Shown: piece after piece, positions 47,895-55,951 of the stretch
Layout of the letters: the number at the start of each line of letters is the position of its first letter
Numbering within the stretch: the first letter of the stretch is position 1
DNA from: Moryella indoligenes
GTDB lineage: Bacteria > Bacillota > Clostridia > Lachnospirales > Lachnospiraceae
DNA length: 55,951 bases
Direction: 5' to 3'
Assembly (NCBI RefSeq): GCF_030812885.1
Contig: NZ_JAUSTO010000013.1
Location: 1-55,951, forward strand
Notes under the pieces: generated by a model
Seen by the model: the letters and a program-made list of their open reading frames with translations, nothing else
What the model was told of the DNA's origin: nothing
The model's database searches: none
Position numbers and translations under genes: made by a program

Positions 47895-49403
47895 TTACAG
47901 ATACTTGGCGCTGAGCCTTAACAGCTCTTCCTGATTGGTTTCCTTTGTATTTACAATTCCGGAGAGATAGCCGTTCGACATAACGCCGATGCGGTTGGTG
48001 ATACCCAGAATCTCCGGCATCTCGGAAGAGACGACGATAATCGTCTTGCCCTGCTTCGCCATTTTGATAATCAGATCATAAATTTCATACTTCGCTCCGA
48101 CATCGATGCCGCGCGTCGGCTCGTCCATCATAAAGATCTTCGGATCCCGCTCCAGCCACTTTCCAAAAATCACCTTCTGCTGGTTGCCGCCCGAGAGACT
48201 GCTGATGAGATCCTCCGGCCCCATGCACTTCGTGTGCATGATGCCGATCTGGTTCACAGTCGCCTTCACCATCTTTGCGTCTGAAAGCGCGATCCCGGAT
48301 CTGTAGTGCTTTAGGTTTGCGATCGTCGTGTTGAAGGTGAGATCGCCCTTGAGGAAAAGTCCGTTGGCCTTTCTCTCCTCAGTGATCATCGCAAAGCCAT
48401 GATTCATGGCCTCCTTCGCGCTGTTGAAATTCATCAGCTTTCCATTGTAGTAGACGCGCCCCGCCGCCCTGGTGCGCACGCCGAAGATGGTCTCCAAAAG
48501 CTCTGTTCTTCCCGCACCGACCAGTCCGTAGAGTCCGAAGATCTCGCCCTTCTTTACGTCGAAGCTGACATCCTGAAGATGCGGCTCAAACTTCGTGGAG
48601 AGATGCTGAATCGAAAGTACTGTTTCGCCCGGAACATTATCCACAGGCGGAAAACGATTGTCCAGAGAGCGGCCCACCATCGCCGCAATCAGTTCATTCA
48701 GATTTGTGTCCTGAACGTCCTTCGTCGTGACCAGTTTACCATCCCGCAGCACGGATACCTGGTCGCAGATCTCGAAGATTTCGTCCATTTTATGAGAGAT
48801 ATAGATCAGGGAAATGCCCCGATCTCTCAGTTTCCGCATCATGTTGAAGAGCTTTTTGACCTCCGGCTCCGTGAGAGATGAGGTCGGCTCATCCAGTACA
48901 ATTATCTTTGAGTTATAGGAAATAGCCTTTGCGATCTCGCACATCTGCCGCTGGGACACAGACATATTCCGCATCGGCTGAGTGAGGTTTACAGTCATGC
49001 CGAGCTTTCTGAAGAGCTCTGCCGCCTCTTTCTTCATGCGTCCCTCATCCACCACACCCGCCGAGGTCAGCGGATAGCGTCCGAGGAACAGATTATCTAC
49101 AACGCTTCTTTCCAGACACTGGTTCAGCTCCTGGTGAACCATGGCGATTCCGTTTTCCAGTGCATCCTTCGGCCCGGAGAAGCTGATCTCCCTGCCGTCC
49201 AGAACGATATCGCCCTCATCCTTCTGATACGTGCCGAAAAGGCACTTCATCATCGTGGACTTGCCTGCGCCGTTCTCCCCCATGAGACCCATAACCGAGC
49301 CGCGCTTCAAATCCAGATTGATATGATCAAGAACTCTGTTGCGCCCGAAAGACTTGGACATACCGCGAATTGATAAGATGATATCGTCTTTCCTGTCTGA
49401 CAT
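47895..49403 (-). CDS. mglA: Galactose ABC transporter ATPase MglA
   Basis: 502 residues, two ATPase halves as in the RbsA/MglA family. First Walker A GENGAGKST, signature and Walker B IIVLDEPTSSL. Second half: GLVGAGRTELLE (degenerate Walker A), SLSGGNQQKVIFGKW and MDEPTRGIDVGAKYEIY. 15 nt before mglC. The complete transport gene set is mglB-mglA-mglC in the minus direction. Confidence 0.95.
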   Translation of the reverse strand: MSDRKDDIILSIRGMSKSFGRNRVLDHINLDLKRGSVMGLMGENGAGKSTMMKCLFGTYQKDEGDIVLDGREISFSGPKDALENGIAMVHQELNQCLERSVVDNLFLGRYPLTSAGVVDEGRMKKEAAELFRKLGMTVNLTQPMRNMSVSQRQMCEIAKAISYNSKIIVLDEPTSSLTEPEVKKLFNMMRKLRDRGISLIYISHKMDEIFEICDQVSVLRDGKLVTTKDVQDTNLNELIAAMVGRSLDNRFPPVDNVPGETVLSIQHLSTKFEPHLQDVSFDVKKGEIFGLYGLVGAGRTELLETIFGVRTRAAGRVYYNGKLMNFNSAKEAMNHGFAMITEERKANGLFLKGDLTFNTTIANLKHYRSGIALSDAKMVKATVNQIGIMHTKCMGPEDLISSLSGGNQQKVIFGKWLERDPKIFMMDEPTRGIDVGAKYEIYDLIIKMAKQGKTIIVVSSEMPEILGITNRIGVMSNGYLSGIVNTKETNQEELLRLSAKYL

Positions 49404-49441
49404 TGTTCTTACTCCCGTTTGATTGATCCCTTGTTTTAAAA

Positions 49442-49481
49442 AGAGGTTATCAGGAAGGAGGATCCCCTCCTGATAACCTCT
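49442..49481 (-). terminator. Long hairpin between mglB and mglA
   Basis: AGAGGTTATCAGGA (49442-49455) and TCCTGATAACCTCT (49468-49481) pair over 14 bp. TTTTTAAAA follows on the minus strand. Such a stem after the binding-protein gene usually reduces readthrough or protects the mglB mRNA end, giving more MglB than MglA and MglC. Confidence 0.7.
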
Positions 49482-49498
49482 CGGTCACAGCTGATTCA

Positions 49499-50818
49499 TT
49501 ACTGATTCAGAATTGCAGTGTAGGATGCCGCATTGTCCGTCTTCACCATGTTGATTGCGAATGCATCATACTGGCTCGGATTGCCAAGACGGTTGGTGAT
49601 ATTGGACTCGGTCTGTCCGTCGCCGCCGATGTACTCAACCTTCAGGTTCAGAAGATCATCGTAGTTCTCAAGCAGCGGCTGATAGGTTGCGCTGAGGAAG
49701 TTATCTGCAGCATTGTAGATATTCAGCCACACGCTCTTCTCCGGATGAGCTGCCGCATCGAGCTGCATGGAAACCGGTGCGTACACCTGAGTTGCATCCA
49801 TGAAGTCCTTGTAGTTCTCAGAGGTAACAGCAAGGTTCAGAGCATAGTAGGAGCGCTCCTCCTCAACATACTTGTAATCGGTGTCGGAGAGTACGTTTCC
49901 GGCATCATCTGCGGTGCCGATACCCATATCGACATCCACACCGTCAAGCATATTTCTCAGAACACGAAGGGTCAGATAAGCCTGAACGTCAGCATGCTGG
50001 CTGATGGTTCCGCCGTAGCCCTCTTCAATTGCAGCAACTGCGTCGCTGTTTGCGTCATAACCGAAGGTAGGAACCTTGTTCTCCTTGGACCATGCATTGA
50101 ACATGGACATGCCCATGCCGTCGTTGTTGGAGACGATCACATCGATCTGATCACCGAAGGAAGCGGACCAGGTGCCGATGCCGTTTCCGGCAGTCGCAGC
50201 ATCCCAAGTCGCGCCTGCGGAGTTCTTCATCTCCTGAGAAGCGAGCTCACGGACGGTAAAGGTCTTTCCATCCACCTCAAGGGTGCCGTCCTGAACAACC
50301 GTTGCGGAACCGTCTACATTGGTTCCTGCCGGATCGGAGACAATCGCGCCGTCCTTCTCGACTGCGGTACCGAGAGCCTTACGTGCGCCTCTGGTACGGG
50401 CAATGGAGTCATTGTGGCCGATGTCGCCGATTGCGAGGACGTAACCGATGGTGCCGTCGCCGTTGCGGTCGATCTCTTCTGCATGTGCCTTGATATAATC
50501 AACAACCATCTGACCCTGGAGGTCAGCGCCCTGATTTGCATCGAAGCCCACATAGTAGGTCTTGTCGTTGAAGTTCAGAGCATCCTTGTCGAGCTCACCG
50601 GTGGAGCTGTTGGACGGCTGACGGTTGAACCAAACGAGGGGCTTATCCTTGTTTGCGATCTCGCCGCCCGCCTCCGCGGTGGTCTCCTGAGCGGTGGTCT
50701 CACCCGCCTGCGTCTCCGCCGGAGCTGCCGTAGTCGCCGGTGCAGCGCTTCCGCCGCAGCCTGCCAGAATCGTCATTGCCATAGCAACTGCTGCCATAAT
50801 GCTGATTCTCTTTTTCAT
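49499..50818 (-). CDS. mglB: Galactose/glucose-binding lipoprotein MglB
   Basis: 439 residues from ATG 50818 (MKKRISIM). Lipobox LAGC at Cys21, a Thr/Ala-rich linker to about 55, then the type I binding fold. The calcium loop is DRNGDGTIG at 117-125, followed by GHNDSIARTRG, closely like E. coli MglB. VIVSNNDGMGMSMFNAWSKE and GYDANSDAVAAI are further family blocks. It is larger than E. coli MglB (332) through inserts in the C-terminal lobe. It delivers galactose to MglA-MglC. Confidence 0.93.
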   Translation of the reverse strand: MKKRISIMAAVAMAMTILAGCGGSAAPATTAAPAETQAGETTAQETTAEAGGEIANKDKPLVWFNRQPSNSSTGELDKDALNFNDKTYYVGFDANQGADLQGQMVVDYIKAHAEEIDRNGDGTIGYVLAIGDIGHNDSIARTRGARKALGTAVEKDGAIVSDPAGTNVDGSATVVQDGTLEVDGKTFTVRELASQEMKNSAGATWDAATAGNGIGTWSASFGDQIDVIVSNNDGMGMSMFNAWSKENKVPTFGYDANSDAVAAIEEGYGGTISQHADVQAYLTLRVLRNMLDGVDVDMGIGTADDAGNVLSDTDYKYVEEERSYYALNLAVTSENYKDFMDATQVYAPVSMQLDAAAHPEKSVWLNIYNAADNFLSATYQPLLENYDDLLNLKVEYIGGDGQTESNITNRLGNPSQYDAFAINMVKTDNAASYTAILNQ

Positions 50819-50853
50819 AATTGACACATCCTCCTTTTCTTCATGCAGTTCCC

Positions 50854-50881
50854 TGCATTTCCGTTTACAGCACAAATTATA
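50854..50881 (-). promoter_or_regulatory. mglB promoter with possible CcpA (cre) site
   Basis: On the minus strand TATAAT at 50881-50876 is preceded by TGT (extended -10). The start would be near 50868. TGTAAACGGAAATGCA at 50869-50854 overlaps it. The first half fits a cre box (TGnAAnCG) and the second half is off by a couple of positions. Confidence 0.5.
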
Positions 50882-50896
50882 ACAATGGGCGGAGAC

Positions 50897-50936
50897 AAAA
50901 AAATAGGATTTTCTATAATATTCCTAGAAAATCCTA
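50897..50936 (-). terminator. galK terminator
   Basis: TAGGATTTTCTA and TAGAAAATCCTA form a perfect 12-bp stem with a 9-nt loop, followed by TTTTTTT on the minus strand (50903-50897). It lies 65 nt after the galK stop and just upstream of the mglB promoter. Confidence 0.85.
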
Positions 50937-50952
50937 CTCTGTTTCGTTTTTT

Positions 50953-50981
50953 TATGTGCTTTTACACAGAATTCTATGTGC
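50953..50981. promoter_or_regulatory. TATGTGC direct repeats upstream of mglB
   Basis: TATGTGC occurs at 50953-50959 and 50975-50981, start to start 22 nt, so both lie on the same face of the helix. They lie about 75 to 105 nt upstream of the mglB -10, where an AraC-type activator would bind. See findings. Confidence 0.4.
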
Positions 50982-51002
50982 ATTTTTTCGTCAGGCAGCG
51001 CT

Positions 51003-52244
51003 TTACAGCCTCACTTCTACCGCACCGCCCTGGCGTATGCCCATCACATAGATATTTTTCTCTCCGACATAGGGCGTCATATACTCGATAAAGTGCTCCC
51101 GCTCCGCCTTGGGCAGCACCACCATGATAACCCCCGCAAAGCCGCCGCCGTGAATGCGGCAGGCCCCCTGTCCCGCTCTTCGGATATAGAGCTCCGAGAG
51201 CGCCAGCATGAGCGGTATGGACTGCTCCCTGGGCGCGGCGGCCACGTAGCCGTTCTGCAGCCACTTCCAGGAGGAATTGCCCCCCTCCGTGATGAGCTCC
51301 AGCATACGATCCGCCTCTCCCGCGCGAAGCGCCTCCACCGCGCGATCCACTCTGCTGCACTCCTCGTAGTAGTGCAGGGCGCGAAGCAGTGCCCGGTCAT
51401 TCTGAAGCTTCTCTCTCAGCTCCGGGAGCCTGCACAGCAGCTGCGCCTCATCCGCCTCGCAGAGATTCTCCCCGCCCATCAGACGCGCCACCTCACGCAT
51501 TTCATTCGGCATCGCGGAATACTCCGCCCCGAGATCTGCATGCCCCTTGCCCGTATTGATGATAAAAAGGTCCATGCCCAGCTGGTCAAAGGAGAAATCC
51601 ACCCGCTCGTACTTCACCCCGTCAGAAAAATCCAGCAATATGGTCCCGCCGACTGCGCAGGCCATCTGATCCATGAGTCCGGATGCCTTGTTCCACCAGT
51701 GATTCTCCGCGTACTGTCCCATGCGCGCATAGTGTGCGCAGTCAATTGCACCGTCATTATAGAAGTGGTTGATGATGGCACAGATCAGCATCTCAAAGGA
51801 GGCGGAGGAACTGACACCTGCCGCCGCGATCACCTCCGTCGTGACGTAGGCAGAGAAGCCGCCTGTGCGGAAGCCGAAGCGCTGTGCCGCCTCCGCGATT
51901 CCTGCTACGAGGGAGATGCTCCCGCACTCCTTCGGTGTCTCGGGAAGCTTCCTGAGATCCAGCGTGATCGGCCGGTAGCCCTCGCTCACGATCGTGATCA
52001 CCGGCTCCTCTGTCCTTGCCGCCGCACAGATCGTATCCAGCGTGATGCTCGCCGCGAGTATCCTGCCGCCGTTGTGATCCGTGTGATTCCCGATGATCTC
52101 AGTCCGCCCCGGTGCGGAGAAGTAGCGAAGCTCTCTCTCACCGAAGTGCTCCCTGAACTTCTCCTCCAGATGCCGGTAGCGCTCCGCCGCCCTGCCGGCA
52201 TCATCCCCGTAAAGCTCCTCTAAACTCAGTGTTTGTCCGTTCAT
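51003..52244 (-). CDS. galK: Galactokinase
   Basis: 413 residues. The GHMP-kinase signature SAPGRTEIIGNHTDHNGG lies near residue 43, then AAAGVSSSASFEMLI (the ATP-binding loop) and IHGGGFAGVIMVVLP near the C-terminus. MDQMACAVGG is the family block after it. It makes galactose-1-phosphate for GalT. It is somewhat longer than E. coli GalK (382), mostly in the N-terminus. Upstream of it are 166 nt in which I see nothing, then prfA. Confidence 0.94.
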   Translation of the reverse strand: MNGQTLSLEELYGDDAGRAAERYRHLEEKFREHFGERELRYFSAPGRTEIIGNHTDHNGGRILAASITLDTICAAARTEEPVITIVSEGYRPITLDLRKLPETPKECGSISLVAGIAEAAQRFGFRTGGFSAYVTTEVIAAAGVSSSASFEMLICAIINHFYNDGAIDCAHYARMGQYAENHWWNKASGLMDQMACAVGGTILLDFSDGVKYERVDFSFDQLGMDLFIINTGKGHADLGAEYSAMPNEMREVARLMGGENLCEADEAQLLCRLPELREKLQNDRALLRALHYYEECSRVDRAVEALRAGEADRMLELITEGGNSSWKWLQNGYVAAAPREQSIPLMLALSELYIRRAGQGACRIHGGGFAGVIMVVLPKAEREHFIEYMTPYVGEKNIYVMGIRQGGAVEVRL

Positions 52245-52410
52245 ATCGCAGCTCTCCTGTCCTTTTCATTCAATCCCTGCCGCCTTCTGCCCGAAAACCG
52301 CCTGCGCCGGATCATACAGCACGCCTTTCTGCTCTGCCCCGCATGATGACTGGCAGCCTTCCTCCCGCATCATAACACAGTCTGCGCCCGCTGCAAGCAG
52401 AAGCTTCCGC

Positions 52411-53484
52411 TCAGTGCTCCTCCATGCGGGAAAGCTTCTCAGCCTGATCCGCCGCGATGAGCGCATCCAGTACCTCGTCGAGCTCCCCGTTTATGATCTG
52501 ATCGATCTTATAGAGCGTCAGCCTGATTCTGTGATCCGTGACGCGCCCCTGCGGGAAGTTGTAGGTACGTATCTTCTCCGAGCGGTCGCCCGTGCCGATC
52601 TGGCTGCGCCGCGCCTCTGCCTCCTCCGACTGACGCCTGGTAAGCTCCAGGCCATAGAGCTTGCTGCGCAGCAGTCGAAAGGCCTTCTCCTTATTCTGAA
52701 GCTGCGACTTTTCCGTCTGAGAATAAATCACAATGCCGCTCGGCATATGGGTGAGGCGCACGGCGGAGTCCGTTGTGTTGACGCACTGTCCGCCGTTGCC
52801 CGAGGCACGCATCACATCAATGCGGATATCGTTCATGTCGATCTGTACATCGACCTCCTCCGCCTCCGGCATCACGGCTACACTCGCGGTGGAGGTATGA
52901 ATTCGGCCGCCGGATTCTGTCTCCGGCACGCGCTGCACCCGATGCACGCCGGACTCATACTTGAGGCGAGAGTACGCCCCCCGTCCCGAGATCGTCGCAA
53001 TAACCTCCTTAAAACCTCCAATGCCGTTCTCATTCAGGCTGTCTATCTCCACACGCCAGCCGTGCGTATCCGCGTAGTGCTGATACATGCGAAAGAGAGA
53101 GGCAGCAAAGAGCGCCGCCTCATCACCACCGACACCCGCACGTATCTCCAGCACGATATTCTTTTCATCATTCGGATCCTTCGGGAGCAGTAGAAGCTTG
53201 AGCCTCCCCGAGAGCTCCTCCCGCCTCCGCCTTGCGTCAGAGAGCTCCTCCTTTGCCAGCGCACGGAGCTCCTCATCCCGCTCCGTATCCAGCATGGTGC
53301 GTGCATCCGCCTCGTCCTGTCCTGCCGCCTGAAACAGACGATAGCATTCCACCAGCGGCTGAAGCTCCGCCTGCTCCTTCATCATCGCGCGAAAGCGCTT
53401 CTGATCCGAGCTGACCGCCGGATCCGAGAGTCCTGCCATCAGCTCCTCATAGTGTGTAAGCACCTCATTCAGATGTTCAAACAT
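52411..53484 (-). CDS. prfA: Peptide chain release factor 1
   Basis: 357 residues. The catalytic GGQ lies in ASGNGGQCVNTTDSAVRLTH. The codon-reading region carries ETESGGRIHTSTASVAVMPE, and the domain 3 motif is DHRIRLTLYKID. RF1 reads UAA and UAG. Its start overlaps prmC by 8 nt, and PrmC methylates the GGQ glutamine of this protein, a normal pairing. Confidence 0.95.
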   Translation of the reverse strand: MFEHLNEVLTHYEELMAGLSDPAVSSDQKRFRAMMKEQAELQPLVECYRLFQAAGQDEADARTMLDTERDEELRALAKEELSDARRRREELSGRLKLLLLPKDPNDEKNIVLEIRAGVGGDEAALFAASLFRMYQHYADTHGWRVEIDSLNENGIGGFKEVIATISGRGAYSRLKYESGVHRVQRVPETESGGRIHTSTASVAVMPEAEEVDVQIDMNDIRIDVMRASGNGGQCVNTTDSAVRLTHMPSGIVIYSQTEKSQLQNKEKAFRLLRSKLYGLELTRRQSEEAEARRSQIGTGDRSEKIRTYNFPQGRVTDHRIRLTLYKIDQIINGELDEVLDALIAADQAEKLSRMEEH

Positions 53485-54358
53485 AGGCCATCCTTCCCGT
53501 CACGACGCGATCCAGCCCCGCGAGATCTCTCACACAGCGCAGCTCCTGAAAGCCCTGCGCCCTGAGGAGTGAGAGCACCGCCTCTCCCTGATCAAAGCCG
53601 ATCTCAAGACAGAGCCGCCCGCCCGGCAGAAGGTGCGCCGGGCTCTCCTCTGCCAGTCTCCGGTAAAAACTGAGTCCGTCTCCGCTCCCATCAAGCGCGA
53701 GCAGCGGCTCATGTTCCCGCACCTCCGGCATCAGTGAAGCCACCACCTCCGTCCTGATGTAGGGCGGATTTGCAGTAATCACATCGAAGCGCCGCGCTGT
53801 CAGCGCGGAAAAGAGATCCGAGCAGAGAAGCTCTGCCTCAATCTGGAGCCGCCGCACATTCTCCGCTGCGACTGATAGTGCATCCCCGGAAATATCCGCC
53901 GCGGTCACAGAGGAAAAGCTTCCCAGCCGCGCAAGGGCGAGCGCGATACAGCCGCTTCCGGTGCAGAGATCCAGAAGCGTCTCCCCCCGTTTCCGCTGCT
54001 CTGAGAGCACAGTCTCCACCAGAAGCTCCGTGTCCTGACGCGGAATCAGCACACGCCGATCCACATAGAAATCAAGTCCGCAGAAGCTCTGCTCATGGGT
54101 AATATACTGAAGCGGTTCATGTGCCGCGCGCCTTTGAATTGCCTCTAAAAAGCGCTGTACCGCGTTCTCCCCGTCCTCTGAGAGTCTCTCCGGGCTTTCC
54201 TCATAGTGCAGCAGCAGCTCATTCCAGCGCAGAGAAAACGCGTGCAGAAAGAGCAGCCGTGCGTCTGTCCCGGCCTCCTCAACACCCGCCTCTTTGAGCT
54301 GTCGCTCCCCCTCGCGAAGCAGCGAGCGGCAGCTCAGAAACGCTTCTCTCTCCGGCAT
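53477..54358 (-). CDS. prmC: Release-factor glutamine methyltransferase PrmC
   Basis: 293 residues from ATG 54358, with AAGGGAG 4 nt upstream. Alternatives further left of the DUF1385 stop lack a site. N-terminal helical domain to about 80, then the methyltransferase fold with LLDLCTGSGCIALALAR, and the NPPY motif in ITANPPYIR that holds the glutamine substrate. EPLQYITHEQSFCGLDFYVD is also typical. It modifies RF1 and RF2. Confidence 0.93.
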   Translation of the reverse strand: MPEREAFLSCRSLLREGERQLKEAGVEEAGTDARLLFLHAFSLRWNELLLHYEESPERLSEDGENAVQRFLEAIQRRAAHEPLQYITHEQSFCGLDFYVDRRVLIPRQDTELLVETVLSEQRKRGETLLDLCTGSGCIALALARLGSFSSVTAADISGDALSVAAENVRRLQIEAELLCSDLFSALTARRFDVITANPPYIRTEVVASLMPEVREHEPLLALDGSGDGLSFYRRLAEESPAHLLPGGRLCLEIGFDQGEAVLSLLRAQGFQELRCVRDLAGLDRVVTGRMAYV

Positions 54359-54374
54359 ACGGCTCCCTTCGCCC

Positions 54375-55340
54375 TCAGTCCGCATCATCCGACCAGTCAA
54401 AATGCTCCTTCAGATAGGCTCTCCAGTCAAAGACCGCCTCCACCGCCTGGATCGCGACCTCTGCCATGTCCGCCGTGGGCTCTCTGGTCGTGAGCCCCTG
54501 CATCCACATCCCCGGTCTGCTGAAGATATTCACGACGCAGGAATCATGTGTCCCCGCCCAGCGCAGAAATTCATAGGATATGCCCGCAATCACTGGAATC
54601 AGCAGCACGCGTGAGAGCGCCCGCATCCAGAGAGTATCTGTGCGTATCACCATGAAAAAAAGAATGGAGATCACCATAACGATCAGAATGAAGCTGGTTC
54701 CGCAGCGCTTATGCTCCCTGGAGCTCTGCATCACATTCTCCACCGTGAGCGGAAGCCCGTGCTCCACGCAGTTGATGCACTTGTGCTCCGCGCCGTGATA
54801 CATAAAGGTGCGGCGGATATCCTCCATGCGCGAAATCAGCTTAATATAGCACACAAAGATCAGGATACGCAGCACCCCCTCGAAAAATGCAACCAGTGTC
54901 TCGCTCCCGGTGAGCTGCTTGAAAAGTCGCGCCAGAAACATCGGCAGCAGCATGAAGATACAGATCGCCGCGAGGAAGGAGCCGCCCATAATGATACCCA
55001 TAATCACAGACTCCGCCTTCTCCCCGAAGGTTCTGTCAAGCCACTGCTCCAGACGGGATGGCTCCTCCTCTTCTCCGGCTGCCTCGGCGTAGATCGAGGC
55101 GGACCAGTTCAGGGAGCGCATTCCGAGTATCATCGAGTCTGCAAAAGCAAAAACGCCGCGCACCAGCGGAAGTCTGAAGAAGGGATGCTTCTCCGTCATG
55201 CTGACATAGTGCTGCCGCTCCACCGCAATGCTGCCATCCGGTCTCCGCACCGCACAGGCGTAATCGTCCCGGTTTTTCATCATAATTCCCTCCAGTATCG
55301 CCTGCCCGCCGATACCGGAATACTTCTGTCTCTCTGCCAT
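54375..55340 (-). CDS. DUF1385 family membrane protein
   Basis: 321 residues. Family start KYSGIGGQAILEGIMMKN, then RLPLVRGVFAFADSM. Several membrane spans lie between about 110 and 260 (FLAAICIFMLLPMFLA, LRILIFVCYIKLI, FILIVMVISILFFMVI). YHGAEHKCINCVEHG and SYEFLRWAGTHD have conserved His, Glu and Cys residues that suggest metal binding. Function unknown. The order rpmE, DUF1385, prmC, prfA is widely conserved in firmicutes. Confidence 0.88.
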   Translation of the reverse strand: MAERQKYSGIGGQAILEGIMMKNRDDYACAVRRPDGSIAVERQHYVSMTEKHPFFRLPLVRGVFAFADSMILGMRSLNWSASIYAEAAGEEEEPSRLEQWLDRTFGEKAESVIMGIIMGGSFLAAICIFMLLPMFLARLFKQLTGSETLVAFFEGVLRILIFVCYIKLISRMEDIRRTFMYHGAEHKCINCVEHGLPLTVENVMQSSREHKRCGTSFILIVMVISILFFMVIRTDTLWMRALSRVLLIPVIAGISYEFLRWAGTHDSCVVNIFSRPGMWMQGLTTREPTADMAEVAIQAVEAVFDWRAYLKEHFDWSDDAD

Positions 55341-55442
55341 AAATCCCTGCCCATTCTTTTTTGCCGCGATGCCGACAGCTTCAGTATTTTACTTATTTAA
55401 CTCCAGCTATTCAGTTTGCCTCAGCTATCGCGCAGATACAAC

Positions 55443-55480
55443 AACGGGGCTGAGTACGACTTCTCATACTCAGCCCCGTT
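55443..55480 (-). terminator. Hairpin downstream of rpmE
   Basis: AACGGGGCTGAGTA and TACTCAGCCCCGTT form a 14-bp perfect stem 13 nt beyond the rpmE stop. The minus strand then reads GTTGTTG, a weak T-run, so it may be a terminator or a processing or protective stem. Confidence 0.7.
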
Positions 55481-55493
55481 TACTTTACTCTTA

Positions 55494-55703
55494 TTACTGC
55501 GCGGCCTTAACGCCGTACTTCCTATTAAACTTCTCGATACGACCACGCGCACTGGCAGCCTTCTGCTGACCGGTGTAGAAGGAATGGCACTTGGAGCATA
55601 CCTCTACGTGGATCTCCTTCTTCGTGGAGCCGGTTACAAACGTGTTGCCGCAGTTGCAGGTAACAGTTGCCTGATAGTAATTAGGATGGATACCCTCTCT
55701 CAT
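55494..55703 (-). CDS. rpmE: Ribosomal protein bL31
   Basis: 69 residues from ATG 55703, with GAGGTGA 5 nt upstream. MREGIHPNYYQATVTCNCGN matches bL31. The C+ form is shown by CNCGN and CSKCH, which bind zinc. GQQKAASARGRIEKFNRKYG is the C-terminal block. A GTG three codons upstream is less likely. Confidence 0.95.
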   Translation of the reverse strand: MREGIHPNYYQATVTCNCGNTFVTGSTKKEIHVEVCSKCHSFYTGQQKAASARGRIEKFNRKYGVKAAQ

Positions 55704-55792
55704 TTGACTCACCTCATTTCAATCATGTTATCTGAAAGCGGCAGACCGCTTTTTCAATCGCCAAAGATACTATTCCTTAGAACAGCTTTGAT

Positions 55793-55821
55793 AGTATAGC
55801 ACGCACTTTTCTGATTTGCAA
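55793..55821 (-). promoter_or_regulatory. rpmE promoter
   Basis: On the minus strand TTGCAA (55821-55816), 17 nt, TATACT (55798-55793). The leader between it and rpmE holds an AAGCGG/CCGCTT hairpin near 55738-55755, which may be the site of autoregulation by bL31 or a small attenuator. Confidence 0.7.
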
Positions 55822-55857
55822 GAGATTTTTATCTGTGCTCTGCGGGGATTTTCCGGT

Positions 55858-55951
55858 CTAGATTGCAAGATCAAGTAGGACAGTCTGAAATAATTCCTCC
55901 GGCGAACTGTAGTGAAAGGACTTTCGGGGGAGTTGATTGATCCAGTTCTGT
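55858..55951 (-). pseudogene. C-terminal end of an IS30-type transposase, cut by window edge
   Basis: The last 30 codons on the minus strand read QNWINQLPRKSFHYSS, then PEELFQTVLLDLAI and stop at 55858. INQLPRK then PEELF is the usual end of IS30-family transposases (the DDE domain tail). The 5' part lies beyond the window, so it cannot be told whether the element is intact. Confidence 0.6.

Noticed and set aside
51003..52244. Rightward 415-codon frame covering galK
   Set aside because: It mirrors the galactokinase frame almost exactly. GalK motifs leave no doubt about the strand.
52245..52410. Small leftward frame between galK and prfA
   Set aside because: Most of it is inside the end of prfA and it has no ribosome site. 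The gap shows no other signal.

Overview
The window looks like the chromosome of a low-to-mid GC Gram-positive anaerobe, most likely a clostridium of the Lachnospiraceae. Supporting signs are strong AGGAGG-type ribosome sites, lipoprotein signal peptides ending in short LxxC boxes, a rubredoxin-first rubrerythrin, a YesM/YesN-type two-component pair, secreted proteins with InlB-type and choline-binding-like repeats, and the firmicute gene order rpmE - DUF1385 - prmC - prfA. The genus cannot be fixed from sequence alone.

Region 1 (1 to about 13,880) is the integrase-proximal part of a prophage or related element. It sits at the 3' end of a tRNA-Ser(CGA) gene and runs out of the window on the left. 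Reading away from the tRNA it has: a tyrosine integrase; a small lysogeny module on the + strand (CI-like repressor, short ImmA-like protein, and a membrane-anchored DnaQ-type exonuclease of unknown role); a divergent switch region; then a long tightly packed leftward early operon. That operon carries a Cro-like regulator, several very small proteins, a hexapeptide beta-helix protein encoded by an 18-bp minisatellite, Gp157, a P-loop recombination ATPase, an SSB-like DUF669-type protein, a Pif1-like helicase, an ERCC4 nuclease, a CHC2 primase and a DUF927 helicase. Downstream lie a cluster of GGGGCA motifs that could be an origin, hypothetical proteins and a LemA pair. A strong promoter and a terminator on the strand opposite the exonuclease predict a roughly 70-nt antisense RNA.

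Region 2 (13,880 to about 36,000) is core chromosome, mostly leftward operons. A large secreted wall-binding protein comes first. Then queA - rluF - ligA - metAA - DUF1189 - mnmA - lipoprotein form one long run of overlapping genes. rpoN is on its own on the + strand. FKBP lipoprotein - HAD phosphatase - cysE - GIY-YIG - RluA form another run, followed by an M18 aminopeptidase and an S1-domain protein. perR and rubrerythrin form a rightward peroxide-stress pair.

Region 3 (about 36,700 to 52,250) is a galactose region: galT, two extracytoplasmic sugar-binding proteins next to a sensor kinase and AraC-type response regulator, then mglC, mglA, mglB and galK. The kinase is likely to read galactose through one or both binding proteins and to drive mgl/gal expression. 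MglC has an unusual coiled-coil N-terminal extension of about 230 residues. An IS3-like end remnant separates this cluster from the galT side.

Region 4 (52,400 to the end) is the translation-termination cluster prfA, prmC, DUF1385, rpmE, ending in the tail of an IS30-type transposase cut by the window edge.
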